Below are positions 33,525-46,070 of a DNA stretch of 64,000 nt, one piece after another. The DNA is taken from NCBI RefSeq assembly GCF_033807575.1, contig NC_084711.1, positions 14,322,001-14,386,000 on the forward strand, given 5' to 3'. The number at the start of each line of letters is the position of its first letter. Positions within the stretch are counted from its first letter, which is position 1. The stretch is from Cydia pomonella (taxonomy: Eukaryota > Arthropoda > Insecta > Lepidoptera > Tortricidae). The notes under the pieces are model-generated. The model saw nothing but the letters and a program-made list of their open reading frames with translations. It was not told where the DNA came from and searched no databases. The position numbers and the translations under genes are program-made.

Positions 33525-33569
33525 ATAGCACGTAGGTATAACTACCACTTTATATACGTGCTATCGTAT
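33525..33569. repeat. Short perfect stem-loop
   Basis: ATAGCACGTA and TACGTGCTAT form a 10-bp stem about 20 bases apart. It may be part of the neighbouring repeat. No function is visible. Confidence 0.5.
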
Positions 33570-36500
33570 TCGCATTCGCATTGGTAATCTCGTAATATTT
33601 TGTTAGCAGCCTATTTAATTTCAAGGAGCCAGTACAGGGATTTCCTTTGGACATGGTCAGTTAATATCAATAGAGGTGTAAATTCTATTCGATCTAGATC
33701 ATAATTTCCCTGCAATTGGCTATATTGGCAATCTTATGACTCCTTTAACTAAGCTACCACCAACATGCTACGAAATTCCCTATAAATATCAAACTGCCGT
33801 AAAATAATCAAATACTCTTCTTGTTTCACAATGTTCCCGCTATTTTACTATATACCGACACGAATAACAAATCAGTACTCTCGTATTTCAATAGAGGCCG
33901 TATTTCAAAAGTTACCTTTCATTGTCGCATAGTTTTTTTTCAGTCTCTGTCAGGATGCAAAAGTTAGATTTGTAGGTTTTGTGTTATTTTAATAACATGA
34001 AAACATTCACATCATTATCATTTTTGCATTTAGTACTTCTTTAATATACAACGCAGGTTATTCTTCCATATTTAAAAAATATATTTATTATCATTTTTCA
34101 ATCAATTACTTATACACGTTGTTTATTTCCCATAGAAAATGTTAAGGTCAGACAACCAAAATGTATGTAACAGCCAATTTTTTTGGCGATTTCGGGGTTG
34201 GTTCCGTAGTAAACGTTGCTCAATATGCCCTATATATTGCAGGTGACTAAATAAACAGCCTGTATACTTTGCGTTTAGTTCGTATGCCCGAGTTTAGCCG
34301 AAATTACTCCTTTATGAAAGCAAGCTGTTTTTGATGCAAAAAATAATACTCTATTATTTTCTTGTTTCCCTTTCCTTTATGAATAAAGTATTTCTCGCGA
34401 CCTTTCTCACAGTAATAGCAATGCCAGCGTGTCTTCTGTATACACTTGATGAGGTATATATATACATTGACTTACATAGTGGTTGTACAAATAACAAATG
34501 CTAACCCGTTTGGTGTTTTCCTTTTATTAAGAAACAAAACGATTTATATCAAACATCGTTTCATACCGTCTGCCCACGGCAATTCTGTGCCAAAATCGAA
34601 ATAATATTTTTATATAACGGAATGGTATAGCGCAGTTCTATGGAGGAATTTTACTGGCAGGATTTTTTGATCGAGATAAAATCACGATTATACATTATCT
34701 TGGAGTACAAGCCAAATTTTTATAACTACGGGCGAGACGCACTGCGAGTTATATCAAACTAAGACCAGATTTAAGATCGAATCGGTCGCGAGAATTAAGC
34801 AACATGCATGATTTTTTTGAAATGTGTCAATCGATTTTTCTTCCTGTGACATTCAAGTGTTTGCTATTCATTGTACCCTAAAACTTCCAAAAAGCGAAAA
34901 AAAATGTGTTCGCGATAAACGGCCCATACAAAAACCGAGCGTTCTGTGAGTGACGCTACAGGCCGCACGGCTGCGCCAAAATGTCATCATGAGTCAGTTT
35001 TTCATTATTATCGACGTAAAAAAATGCGATTTAGTATAAAGTAGGTGCACATACGGTTTATTTCTCGTTATAAACAATAGGAACCTAATCTAAATAATCT
35101 AATACACATTTCAGCATGAGAAAAAAAAATGTTTTAAACTCGAATATCTTTACAAAATGTTTCACATTATTACATTCATTTGGTTTTGTTGAAAATGTTG
35201 AATGTTTTAATGAACAAATACAATATACCTTGCTGTTACCTCTGTCCGTCATAATAAAAAACAAACAATTCAAAACGATTTAATTGTATAACATGCTCTG
35301 GGTATACAGGTGTAATAACTTGTATTAGAAGGGATTCGCTCTTTCATACAAGGTTCCGACTTATAATAATAGAATTATTGTCTAGCATTGTAAAGTAAAT
35401 TACAAATATCTGGGAGACAAAACATATAAAATCTCAAAAATGCGCGTTTTCCGAGATCCCCGAAAGAAATATATACATATATACAAGAACTGCTCGTTTA
35501 AGAGTATAAGATAAATAGGGGACAATTCATATCATACAGATATATTAGTCATAAAGAATTCGTTCTTTAATAACAAATATAATGACGGGTTACGAGATAG
35601 ACGAATGGTATAATGCGTTTATAGGTAGGTACGTCGCACATAAAAATCATGTAACTCGTCTGAATCCTTGTCGGTCACCATGTGGAGGTGGCATTTGTAG
35701 TCGGGTTGAAATTAGAATGTGTTGATTACTGTAAGTTGATGTTGTTATGAAATAACTGAATAAAATCTTACATAAATAACATAATAACGTAGTACTTTGA
35801 CGATAAGATACAACACCTACAGTAAACAGGTAACATTCTATATCCCTGAAAAAAAATCGTTGTGAGTGAATTCGTTTTAAGCAGTTTGCTGAGTTGAACG
35901 CCATATTATTTAGGTAGGTACTTATATAAAAAAGCAAGCTGCAACCGTCGAGTCTCGCCGTTTTCTTTGTGACCGAGGCATAAGTAATAATGTAAGTACA
36001 TTTTAAGGTATATTACGTATAAGTACCTACAGCAAACTCATTTTAAATATCAAAGAAGCTGAAATAATGCTCATGTTACGCTAAAACAATGTTCAAACAA
36101 AATAAATCCTTATTATATCAGAGAACGTAATAAGCAACGAAATTAAAATACAACATTGTCGAGTGCGGTTTTAAACGTAGAGTGCCGGAGATTATTGATA
36201 GCTCAGGCAAAACGTCTTAAGCGCACGGTACTTTGATATGTATTGCAGCGTTTTTAGGAGTAAAATAAAGGCACAATCACAGCGGCTAAACAAGGGAATG
36301 GGTCCCTCGGGGCTCGTATGACATAATGTGACGAATAGGCGCACAAACCCCTCTAATTTAATACTTCGGGCACATGAGTAAATATGTTGAACCGAGTAAC
36401 GGCCTCATACAACCGACGTGTGTTGTGAGAATACACTACACCCACAGATCTCCTCAACTACAAGATGGGGCATACTTAAGACAATTCGCGGTCACCACGC

Positions 36501-37711
36501 ACTTTAGTTAATTTCGTATGAGAACGCGACCGCTTGTTTCAGTTGCTTCCCGGTAGACAACCTGTATCACTCACGTAAATTAAAAATATCTACAAAAAAA
36601 TAGTTATAAGAATAACCACTTATTTTGCTCTTCTTGTATAAAATGGTGTAAATTGCAACAGTAGCATTATTCGAGTATTATTTTTTACCTAAATACTTGT
36701 GATTACCTCGCGCTCTTTTTATAAAGCGGTGACTATTTAACTTGCGGCACCTTAGCGTTGCTTATAGTCAAAGATACATTGATTGACTAAGATGCGTAAG
36801 ATCTAAGACAATTTCGTGCTTAAAATTTGGCCGGTCAATGGGATGGCGCTGTAAAGCTCCATACATTTTGCGATAACTCTGATTGTCAAAAGTTGACGTT
36901 TGGCAATTCAGTGACCGCAAAACATATGGTGCAGTACCGCACCATATGTTTTAGATGTCAAACTAAGGGGCACGTTTTTTTCTTAGACTTTACCTCTCTA
37001 TTACAATCAATTCTCTTTGCTATAGTTGATGTTTCAGTATAGTTACTCTGTTCCGTTACTCTAGTCAAGTGATTTGGCTCCAGCTGGCAATGATAACGAG
37101 TAAACTAACTGAGATCCATCTTCGCAAACAACGCTATTACGGCGTCTGTCATACGGCCATTTTATGAACATTCGTTCGTGTCCTTTTAGTAAATCATTCG
37201 TTTTTGTTTGGTACTCTCGTTTGATTTTGTAGTAGTTTTAGTATAGGTATACGTACCTAATGTAACATAATATTCCACTCTTAAGTCGCTGTTTACGTGT
37301 GAGACTTGAACAAAAGTAACTGATGCGGATCCCAGTTCGTTCTTCTATTAACTGTAAGTTCCTCCGCACTTACTTACGTATGGTATACCATTACTTTTTC
37401 AGTGGTAAAATCGGCTTATTTTTGACACAGTCTCATCTCATTTTGCCCTGGGAAAAAAAAAATATTTCGCGTCAAAATGTTTTGTTTGTACTATTTCCTA
37501 ATTAAAACTCGATAGCGAATATGCCCTCAAAGGGATCCCCACTATTTTGTTACACCCTGTATGTATAAAAAACAAGGTGCACATAGGTACTTAATTATAT
37601 TATACCTACAACATCCGTTTTGAATAAATTTCAGGTAGTGACTATCATTCTGGGTTTCGAACCAATGAACGGAGATTCCTCAAATGTTAATAAAATTACC
37701 TCCTAATATTA
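33570..37711. other. Intergenic DNA, no gene seen
   Basis: AT-rich with chance ORFs only. The one structural feature is the palindrome at 36919-36952, listed separately. Confidence 0.55.
36919..36952. repeat. 34-bp palindrome
   Basis: AAAACATATGGTGC and GCACCATATGTTTT are perfect 14-base complements around the 6-base loop AGTACC. It lies inside a chance ORF and has no evident gene partner. Confidence 0.75.
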
Positions 37712-37914
37712 GGGAGCGTGCATGAACTATAGGAGGCAGCACAGGAGCCGTCAGATTTTTGGCGCGAGGCGTAAATGTGATGTTTATTGTCCCAATGTAG
37801 CCCACAAGATGGCAGAACCTACTATCCGCAACAAAACACGTGACGAGTAAATTTACATGTTTATGGTTCCGATTCAGGCCACAAGATGGCTGACCCTCCA
37901 ACGCGCACGGTCTC
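37712..37914 (-). mobile_element. TA-flanked MITE, copy A
   Basis: This 203-bp copy starts GGGAGCGTGCATGAAC, ends GCGCACGGTCTC, and is flanked by TA on both sides. It is the reverse complement of copy B at 42248-42440, and both copies contain two degenerate GCCATCTTGTGG units. There is no transposase. The TA flank suggests Tc1/mariner-type mobilisation (inference). Confidence 0.7.
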
Positions 37915-39012
37915 TATTCTTAAGCATTAAGAGGCTGTCAACACCCAATGTCCTTGAAATTGATGTTACTTAAACAGTTTTTTAAGAAAGACTATTTGTT
38001 TTAGTCAAGTAAGAAAAATATATGTTCTTATTAATTATATTTCAAAGACCGTGGTTGTACTCGATACACGATTGAACGAAATCGGCTCGATAGAAAATAA
38101 TTGCAAAGATTGGTCTTAAAATCACAATTAAACGGTTTTATGTCTTTATTGTTTTGACTTATGGGTCTGAAATTAAAATCACAATTTCAAAACATTTATA
38201 TATAATAATCCTTTTTCTTATTATTCCCTTGCCCAGGCCCAGTAACATGCGACAGTGCTATCTCATTTACTCCGATACAAATAGACAGTGTGCGCGCTTT
38301 AGGTATTGACAGCCTTTTAAGTTAATTTAGTTGTCCATTCAAATTTTCGTAAATTTGTCTCTGGCCTCTCGTATTCCAGCGACAGTCAGTCCTCGGAGGC
38401 AGTCTTAAGGAAACTTTTGCGGCGGGGGAGTCTCCAAATCGCTTTACTTCGACGAAAACTTTCCAACTGAAGAATTAAGTTTTTTGCACCTATTTTTGCA
38501 GCGATCGGAAATTCATTTCATAATACGAATGAAACTGCACATCTGCCTTATACTACGTTGAATAATTTAACATTCTGGCACTGACAAAAACTCAGCAAAC
38601 CTTTGATAAAATTTTGTCTTTTACTAACAAACACATATGTCAAAATGACGGATAGGGACAAACGATCATCAGCTTGTTAGATTTGACAGACGTTTATGAA
38701 TGCGTGGAAATTAATACACAGTGAAAATGGTTTTTCTTGTAGACATGCCTATAGACATTTATTTATTGAATCAAGTTATCATAACATAATATTACAGCTT
38801 ACGCCAAAGCGTTACGTAGATTCATAACTTAAAAACTACTTATTTATTAATTAAAAACTGACTAACATCTACGAATATCTGTCTTGTATCCTTTCAAGCA
38901 CTCCCTTCCACTCAGCCTTGCTAGGCATATATACATCTACTATGACTACTATTTATATTCAATTTATAAATAAATATTAGTCTCGTATTTTTTATTCCTG
39001 GATTATGGTCTC
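37915..39012. other. Intergenic DNA, no gene seen
   Basis: No domain, RNA gene or repeat pair is recognised. Confidence 0.5.
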
Positions 39013-39494
39013 ACGGCCCGAGTCGAAGAATGAGATACGATAACGATAAGTTTTGGTTTAGATAAGTTCTCATTTAGATAATATGGTTTGTATGTCGTAT
39101 AACTGACAAAAGCAGCTCGATTCGGGCAACCAACGTCACTTTGACGTTAGAAATATCGCAGATAGATCTTACTGGGATCATGGGGACATGTCGTATAGTT
39201 ATCGATCTTTTCAAAGATAAAGATAAAGATAAAAGATATATTTATTTGCATAAATGTAGTGATGAACATAGGTGGACAGTAATTTGAAATGCGTACATTT
39301 TACTTGAAGAAGCATGCAAATTTTATTTTATATTAATATATACAAATTTAAGCTGTAGGTAAGTTATACAATAATAATATCATCATAATACACATACATG
39401 GTTTCATTTCTACCTAAGATTCACAATATACATAATCATTATAGATCTTTCCGAGATCTTAAACGTGTCTTAATCATTCTTCGAATCGGGCCGT
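39013..39494. mobile_element. Inverted-repeat element with a nested LINE or SINE tail
   Basis: The left end ACGGCCCGAGTCGAAGAATG and the right end CATTCTTCGAATCGGGCCGT are complementary over about 20 bases with one mismatch. Inside, at about 39214-39240, a (AAAGAT)n tract followed by AGATATATTTATTTGCA looks like the 3' tail of a retroelement inserted in minus orientation. No target duplication could be set. Confidence 0.6.
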
Positions 39495-40320
39495 CAATCT
39501 GTACAAACTAATCTTGGAATAAATTGGTAAAACTGACACTTAAAGCTTAAAACAATCATGAATTTAGAGTATTCTAAATTAGAATTGAAATAATTTTCTA
39601 TATTGAGACTTGAATTTTATTATTCTCTTTGATTTATCATAAAATGTTGACATACACTTCCAAATTAAATCTTGGAATAAATTCCGTTGATAATTTGAAC
39701 TAAATTATCGTTATCGCGTGTTACGTTTAATATATGGGCTATTTATTTAATTTTATTTCAAATATGGGTTTTTTGTGCTCGTACTTCTACTCAAAATCAC
39801 GAACTATTTCGATCATAATAGGAGAAAAGTAGTGTTCCACAATTTATATATATTTTTTGATCCTTTCATCCCCTTAGCGTCATACCAAGTCTATGAAAAG
39901 TGGTAACAGAATGCAATTAAAAATCTTGCGTGCAGTGACCATATGTCCTAAGGGGCTTATTTTACACGAATCCAGCAGTTGGGCCTTACGATCAAAGCCG
40001 ACGACGGACCCGAGAAAAATCGTTTTCCGTTTCACGAAATATAAGAACATCATTAACAATATTTGACATGTAAAAGGTCTCTCGTGTCTCAAACTGCTCA
40101 AAATGTTGAATGTTTATTATTTTTGCAGTAGAACAATTTTTTTACATCAAAAAATATTGTAAACGATGTGATGATATTTCGTGAAACGGAAAAAGCCCCT
40201 CCAAGGGTCATCGGGCCCGACATCGGCACCGATGTCGCTTCCGATCGTTAGCCGTCCGAGGGCAGGATGAGTGTAATAAGCCCTTAAGGTTTCGATTTCA
40301 AGTTGCAAATAATAAAAAAA
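39495..40320. other. Intergenic DNA, no gene seen
   Basis: The block GTGAAACGGAAAAAGCCCCT and the nearby GTTTTCCGTTTCACGAAATA form a loose inverted pair (about 40021 and 40181). No gene is seen. Confidence 0.45.
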
Positions 40321-40999
40321 CCGGCCAAGAGCATGTCGGGCCACCCTCAGTGTAGGGTTCCGTAGTTACTCTTCCGTCACAATAAGCTAAACTGGAGCTT
40401 AAAGTATAGTAAATTGTTAACCAAGGGATGAAACGGTACCTTTCACGCGAGTTAAACAAATAGGCAAATTTGCATAATCAGTATCTAATTAAAGTAAGTC
40501 TTTTTACTATGAAGGGGAAACTTTTTAGGATAACTCAAAAACAGCTAAACTGATCATGTCCGCTATAGTTTTCATTTAATGTTTTTCTTAAGCTCTACTT
40601 CCACGATTTTTTTCATATTTTTTGGACCTATGGTTCAAAAGTTAGAGGGGGGGGACACATTTTTTTTTCGGAGCGATTATCTCCGAATATATTCACTTTA
40701 TCAAAAAATGTTTGTTGAACACCCCTATTAGTTTTGAAAGACCTTTCCAACGATACCCCACACTGTAGGGTTGAAGCAAAAAAATAAATTCACCCCCACT
40801 TTACTTGTAGGGGAGATACCCTCAAAAAAAAAAATTTTTAGATTTTATTGTACGAATTTGTCGGCTTTATTGATTTATATATCCATGCCGAATTTCAGCT
40901 TTCTAGCACTAACGACCACGGAGCAAAGCCTCGGACAGACAGACAGACGGACATGGCGAAACTATAAGGGTTCCTAGTCGACTACGGAACCCTAATAAA
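40321..40999 (+). repeat. Full-length CCGGCC/GGGTTCCGTA interspersed repeat
   Basis: The left end is CCGGCCAAGAGC with TAGGGTTCCGTAGT at 40353. The right end is a GACAGACAGACAGACGGAC tract and ACTACGGAACCCTAA at 40981. The GGGTTCCGTA segments are inverted with respect to each other. A G-run (about 40648) and ACACATTTTTTTT lie inside. No transposase is present. Confidence 0.65.
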
Positions 41000-42247
41000 A
41001 ACGCGTGATAAAGTCCCGTTTTAGTTTAATTTATGAGCGAGGATCGTGTTAGTTTAAATCAATATAAACTCTGCTCTTGGTCAAATTGACACTAAGCTTT
41101 TAAAGCCAACGGTTAAATATGGGCTATTCCGAAATTGGAATATCTGTTATCCGTTAAATTTCGGGACATTGTAAGCTATAGAAATCCCACCCTGATCGCG
41201 TTAATGTTGACCTTTGAACTTTGCGGGTATTTGTGACAATCTCCGTGGAGGGGAAATGGAAGGCAAATATTTTTCACCGCTTTCGGGTAAGAGATTCTCC
41301 TGCGAAAATATTTCTCCAGCTATCTTGTTTTGCACTGTCACGTTGTACGCGTGACTGCGAACTGAACTGTGAACTCTTTGCAATCGTTTTTATTTAGTTA
41401 CATGGTTGCAAATGCTACCTATGTACCGCTGGTTGCCTACTGTAGTTCTTTATTGTATTTTTCAGATTACGAAATATCTTTATAGCTCATTTTACACGAT
41501 TTTTCCTGCTATACCGTGGATTGGGGTGATCCATATCTATATACTTTGATCAATTTCAAAATTAATATGTATTTATCTCCCCGAATATGGAATCTAACAA
41601 AAAAATTAAAAAATGTAAATGACAATATCGGTTTTTGATCCTCTATCGATTTCACTAATAATATATATATATTTTTAATGTTTGTCCTGAAATAAAATAA
41701 AAAAGTGGTGATCAACTTTAAGCAGAACTTGGGGTTACTTTGATACCCTCATTTTTTTCGACGGAATTCGATCACCCCTGTAGAGTCAAACTTCATAACA
41801 CTAAAAAAAATCCGTTCGCAGGTTTAGGATTTATGAGAATTTTTCTGCATTTGGGGTTACTTTGACCAGGACAAAGGAAGACAAGGATAGGGTAATGAAA
41901 ATCCACTTTATTTCAAAAACAGTCTCATATTTTACTTATTTATGTTTAGAAGCATAATTGAACAATAAAAAGCTATCAAACATTACCACCAATACCATGA
42001 TGTTCGGATGCTTGACGTATCGACAGCCTGCCTCCGACCACTTCTGTCACAGCCCGATTTAAAACTTTTTCGAAGTAAGTAGTTCCGATACGCTCGGGAA
42101 CCTAATCGGTTTTTATATGTTTGAGGCATTATTCTAAAACAATAAATCAAAAATCAATAATAAAACATCAATTATCTAAATAACCTAAAAAAAAAAAACT
42201 ATATTTTGCGGGGTATCATTGATCAGTGATCAAAGTGAACCCTTATA
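41000..42247. other. Intergenic DNA with repeated GGGGTTACTTTGA motifs
   Basis: GGGGTTACTTTGA occurs at about 41731 and 41853. A related GGGGTGAT occurs at 41523, and a GATCAAAGTGAACCC in opposite orientation at 42228-42242. This could be the skeleton of one inverted-repeat element of about 700 bases, but no clean termini were found. No gene is seen. Confidence 0.4.
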
Positions 42248-42440
42248 GGGACCGTGCGCGTTGGAGGGTCTGCCATCTTGTGGAATCATAAACATGTACA
42301 TTTACACGTCACGTGTTTTCTTGTGCATAGTAGGTTCTGCCATCTTGTGGACTACATCGGAACAATAAACATCACATTTACGCTTCGCGCCAAAAATCTG
42401 ACGGCTCCTGTGCTGCCTCCTACAGTTCATGCACGCTCCC
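42248..42440 (+). mobile_element. TA-flanked MITE, copy B
   Basis: This 193-bp copy starts GGGACCGTGCGCG, ends CATGCACGCTCCC, and has TA immediately outside both ends. It is inverted relative to copy A, 4.3 kb away. It contains GCCATCTTGTGG twice (42270 and 42339). Confidence 0.7.
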
Positions 42441-42900
42441 TATAGACGATCAATGACACCCCATGCCACAAAAACCGAAAAAAATACAAATGGCCGCCAT
42501 GGTTATGATTTGTAACAAGAATCTGTCACCAATACATGCCTGATTCAATGAATCACATACATTTTTTGTATTTACTATATAGAACATTGTACATTAGAAG
42601 TTATACATGCTATTAAAAGTACACAAACCAAATAATTATATATTTAAAAAAAAATCTCATCGATCGACGTGGTTTATGTCTCGGACACAATTCACAAACT
42701 GGCTGTGACGTTATCTTGCCAACCGTTAAAAATATATCCAAAGGATGCGTTCAGAATGTGTAATATTCGAGTTTGAACCTGAGGTAAAGTTTTTATCAAA
42801 GTAAATCCAGGAATCAAAGTATCCACGATAGTTAGTTTATCAATAACGAAAAAAACTAATCTTATATTTTCAAACTAACTAAAAACAAACTCATCGTAAA

Positions 42901-43310
42901 ATCCTGGTTCATCCGGGTTCAAATCCTGGTAAGGGGTAATTTATTCGTGTGATGAGCATGGATATTTGTTCCTGAGTCATGGGTGTTTTCTATGTATTTA
43001 AGTATTTATACATATTTATTAGTATGGATGAAATATTGCAAATGTAGAATATGATAAAATATTATAATTTTTAATTTGTAACTTAATTGAACGCATTATG
43101 TGAATATTTTTATATTATTATCTAGATGTTGGTATTAACTAAATTGTAATTTTGACATGTAATGTATGTGTACATTACTAATAATAAATATGAATATGAA
43201 TATTTATATATTATATATATCGTTGTCTCAGTACCCTCAATACAAGCCTTATTGAGCTTACTGTGGGACTTAGTCAATTTGTGTAATAATGAATATAATA
43301 TTTATTTAAT
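42901..43310 (+). mobile_element. tRNA-derived SINE split by a small insertion
   Basis: A B box (GGGTTCAAATCC, about 42915-42926) is followed by a SINE body (GTGATGAGCATGGATATTTG, TGAGTCATGGGTGTTTTC). The body breaks at 43010 and resumes at 43201 (ATATATCGTTGTCT, GCTTACTGTGGGACTTAGTC), then ends with TATTTATTTAATTT. The A-box half is absent, so the copy is 5'-truncated. Recognition of this SINE is from general knowledge of moth genomes. Confidence 0.7.
43011..43200 (+). mobile_element. 190-bp retroelement 3' fragment inserted in the SINE
   Basis: It is bounded by an 8-base direct repeat, TATTTATA (43003-43010 and 43201-43208). Its 3' end is AATAATAAATATGAATATGAA, a microsatellite-like tail expected of target-primed reverse transcription. 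No coding sequence remains. Confidence 0.6.
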
Positions 43311-43841
43311 TTAAAATGGCAGTAAATGAAAACTTTTTCACGCATGTCACGCATTAGTAGTTTTTTTTAATTTACAGACAAACTAAAGTCGCGAACCGAC
43401 AGCCATATCCAAAGAGAATATAAGCACTACGACCATATCGTATGATATCAAATAACATGCGAGATTTGTCAAAATTGTTTAAAATAGACACATCATTTCG
43501 AATAAAACGTCATCTCGACTGATATCAGAATAGAGGTTAAATCAAATTGCTTTGTTTCTAAGAGATGTTCTAAATTAGAATGTAATTAAAGTATTAAGTT
43601 CTTAATCAAGGCTAGACAAAAAAAATCTTTCAACACATGTTTTAACTATTGGTGTACGCTGTGCTGAAACCATTATCATATAAAACTTCACGATCTTATT
43701 TTTGTTAAATAGTGTTTAAAGATTAATACATTAAATTTCCAAGAGCGCCACCAAATTAAATTAAAATAAAATTTATCTATAATTGAATTTGTATATATCT
43801 TTGCTTAGGTGGGTTGGGTTTGTATGAGACTATATTAGGTC
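43311..43841. other. Intergenic DNA, no gene seen
   Basis: AT-rich sequence without recognisable features. Confidence 0.5.
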
Positions 43842-44285
43842 TTTTTAGGGTTCCGTATCAAAAAGGTATAAAAGGAATTGTTTTTTCATAGAGGAAAAGA
43901 AAATATTTATGAAGTAAAATGCTAAAAAGAAATACCGTTTCCCCGCTAAGATAAGTCTCCGAAGTTTACGGACGAAAAATTATGAAATTTTTACATGATA
44001 TTAACATTACTATAAATTTTACAGGAAAAATATAATCAGACCTCTATCTTGCTAACTTTTTTTAAAGTAACAAAAAACCTTTCCGAATTCTATTTGCAAT
44101 TTAACCAACTTTACTGTATCTATCACACTTGACATTTCTATGAGATTACATTAAATACACGATAATAATAATAGGTACTTCTGTTCAAAAGTCTTTCACC
44201 TTTATAGTAGTTACACGAGATAATTCAAAGTTTGTACGGAACCCTCGGTACGCGAGTAAAACGAACTTGCACTTGATCGGTTTTT
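43842..44285 (-). repeat. GGGTTCCGTA interspersed repeat, minus-oriented copy
   Basis: It starts TTTTAGGGTTCCGTATC and ends ACGGAACCCTCGGTACGCGA and then CTTGATCGGTTTTT, the complement of the left end seen at 48187. It is shorter than the copy at 48187-48970. Confidence 0.6.
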
Positions 44286-45520
44286 ACATTAGGTAACAAC
44301 AATACATTATACATACTGACCCAGTTATGAAATAATGTTTCAATAATTGGATTAGCGACAATTTATTATAAAATAAGCCGAAACTAGAGGTTTTTGTAAT
44401 TTACATGTTATGTGTTAGGCGGACGGGGGTAATCCGGGTCTCAAGATAAACTAGGCGCCAGAGCCGTAAATCTGACAAGATTGATGATCCGTCTGACCTT
44501 AGCACGCGCTTGTCCCGGCCGTAACTGCAGGCTGCCCGGTGTTGGATCGCTGGCTGACTGACAAAAAACGTGCTCAAAAGACTAAGTGCAAGTTTCGCCC
44601 TGCTTGACAACATTAAATTAGCATTAAATACTCCTGTAGAATTAAATTATACCTAATATGTAGATCTGCATCAAATATATCTACATAACCTGGCTACACT
44701 ACAGTTCTTCGCATTTTTTAAAGCAAAAAATATATTATTCCAATATTTTCAACTCAAAGTTAGCGTTCCTGTTAAAATAACCAGTGGACTGCAGTTCTTT
44801 TGACATTGATCTCACTTGGGGTCTAAATTAATTTTGGTGACTATGTTTATTCTACGTTGATTCATTACAAAGTTTTGGGTTTTTGAACACCACTGTAAAT
44901 CGTCATTTGTGAGGTACATACATAATAATATATTTTTGCTACAAAGGTTAGATTACAGTTTTCTAAACGACATATTTGTAAATTAATCCTCACCGGACCC
45001 GAGTGCTGATGTAAATTATGACTTTTAATAAAATCTATGACGTCAATGGAGTGTAGGCGTAACTTAATGTATTTCAACTGCCTACTAAATATTTTGCTCA
45101 GTCATGAGAACTGTGTGACCATACTAATAGTCATTACTTTAACATATATAATGTGAGGGCGTAAGGTGTTTGTGTTACACGATTTAAAGTTACGAAACGT
45201 GCTCTCCAAAAAAAAAAAATTGTCTTTATGAAAGAACTAAAACTATAACTATAAAAAATTAGGCAATATATATTTTCAAGTTTTGTTTGAAGTTAATTTA
45301 AACATAATTAGCAGGCTTCGGTGCAAAAGTTGGAATACCATTATCATCACGCCATGCGCTAATAAAAATGCTTCAAGCAATATAAAAATTAGTTTTCTCT
45401 AAATACAATTTCTTTGTTCATTAAATTTCGATTTGTTATATTGCCTGTTATAATAATCTTCTTAATTGATTGGTTTTCTTATGAATTCCAAACTGTAATC
45501 GAATGAATCATGTACACGAG
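44286..45520. other. Intergenic DNA with one GC-richer patch
   Basis: 44410-44610 is clearly richer in G+C than its flanks and has a 70-codon minus-strand ORF (44401-44613) with no recognisable domain. Nothing else was seen. Confidence 0.45.
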
Positions 45521-45600
45521 ACCGGTAGGGAGCGTAGTGGGGTAGAGGGGTCGCGTAGCGCGTAGGCGGCCGCCGTAGCGTGTAGGCGGTCATTCATCTC
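45521..45600. repeat. GC-rich local repeat
   Basis: GTAGCGCGTAGGCGG and GTAGCGTGTAGGCGG are near-identical units separated by CCGCC, preceded by GGGAGCGTAGTGGGG. This is a GC island of about 80 bases in AT-rich sequence. Confidence 0.5.
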
Positions 45601-45761
45601 ACTACAGCCCATTCGAGGGCTGCGAATATGAGAGAATCATTAGGCGCGCTTAATAGTTTAATCTATTGGGAATTCATCCATTCGTCCTTAATCAGGGGAA
45701 GTTACACGTGTATGTTTGTTCGCTTTAAAACATGATTGATACTTGCTGTAATGATTAGAAA

Positions 45762-46070
45762 TGCCCCGAATAGTGGTTTTGACGGAATACCGAATATTCA
45801 GCCTCTCTCCCGGCCGAAGTGCCAAATATTCGGCATTGCATGCGAACATTTTGAATCATATTGTTTAATTATAAATACAGTTCGCCAATAAAGCACAACG
45901 TTTACTAAGATTTCATTTTTCAATTAGAACCGATTTATTTGTAACTACTTTCTAAGAATACGTATTAAATATAGTGGTTTTCGGTTATTTTTATTGTATA
46001 TTTTTTCATTTTAGGCATGTGCAACAGATATTCGGTATTCGGCCGAATATCCGGCAAGTGACACTATAGC
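45762..46070. mobile_element. Probable non-autonomous element with CCGAATATTCGG subterminal repeats
   Basis: CGAATATTC and AATATTCGGC occur near 45790-45830. GATATTCGGTATTCGGCCGA lies at about 46029-46048, starting just after TTAGGCATGTGC. Such palindromic repeats near the ends are seen in hAT-type non-autonomous elements, but termini and a target duplication were not established. Confidence 0.35.
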
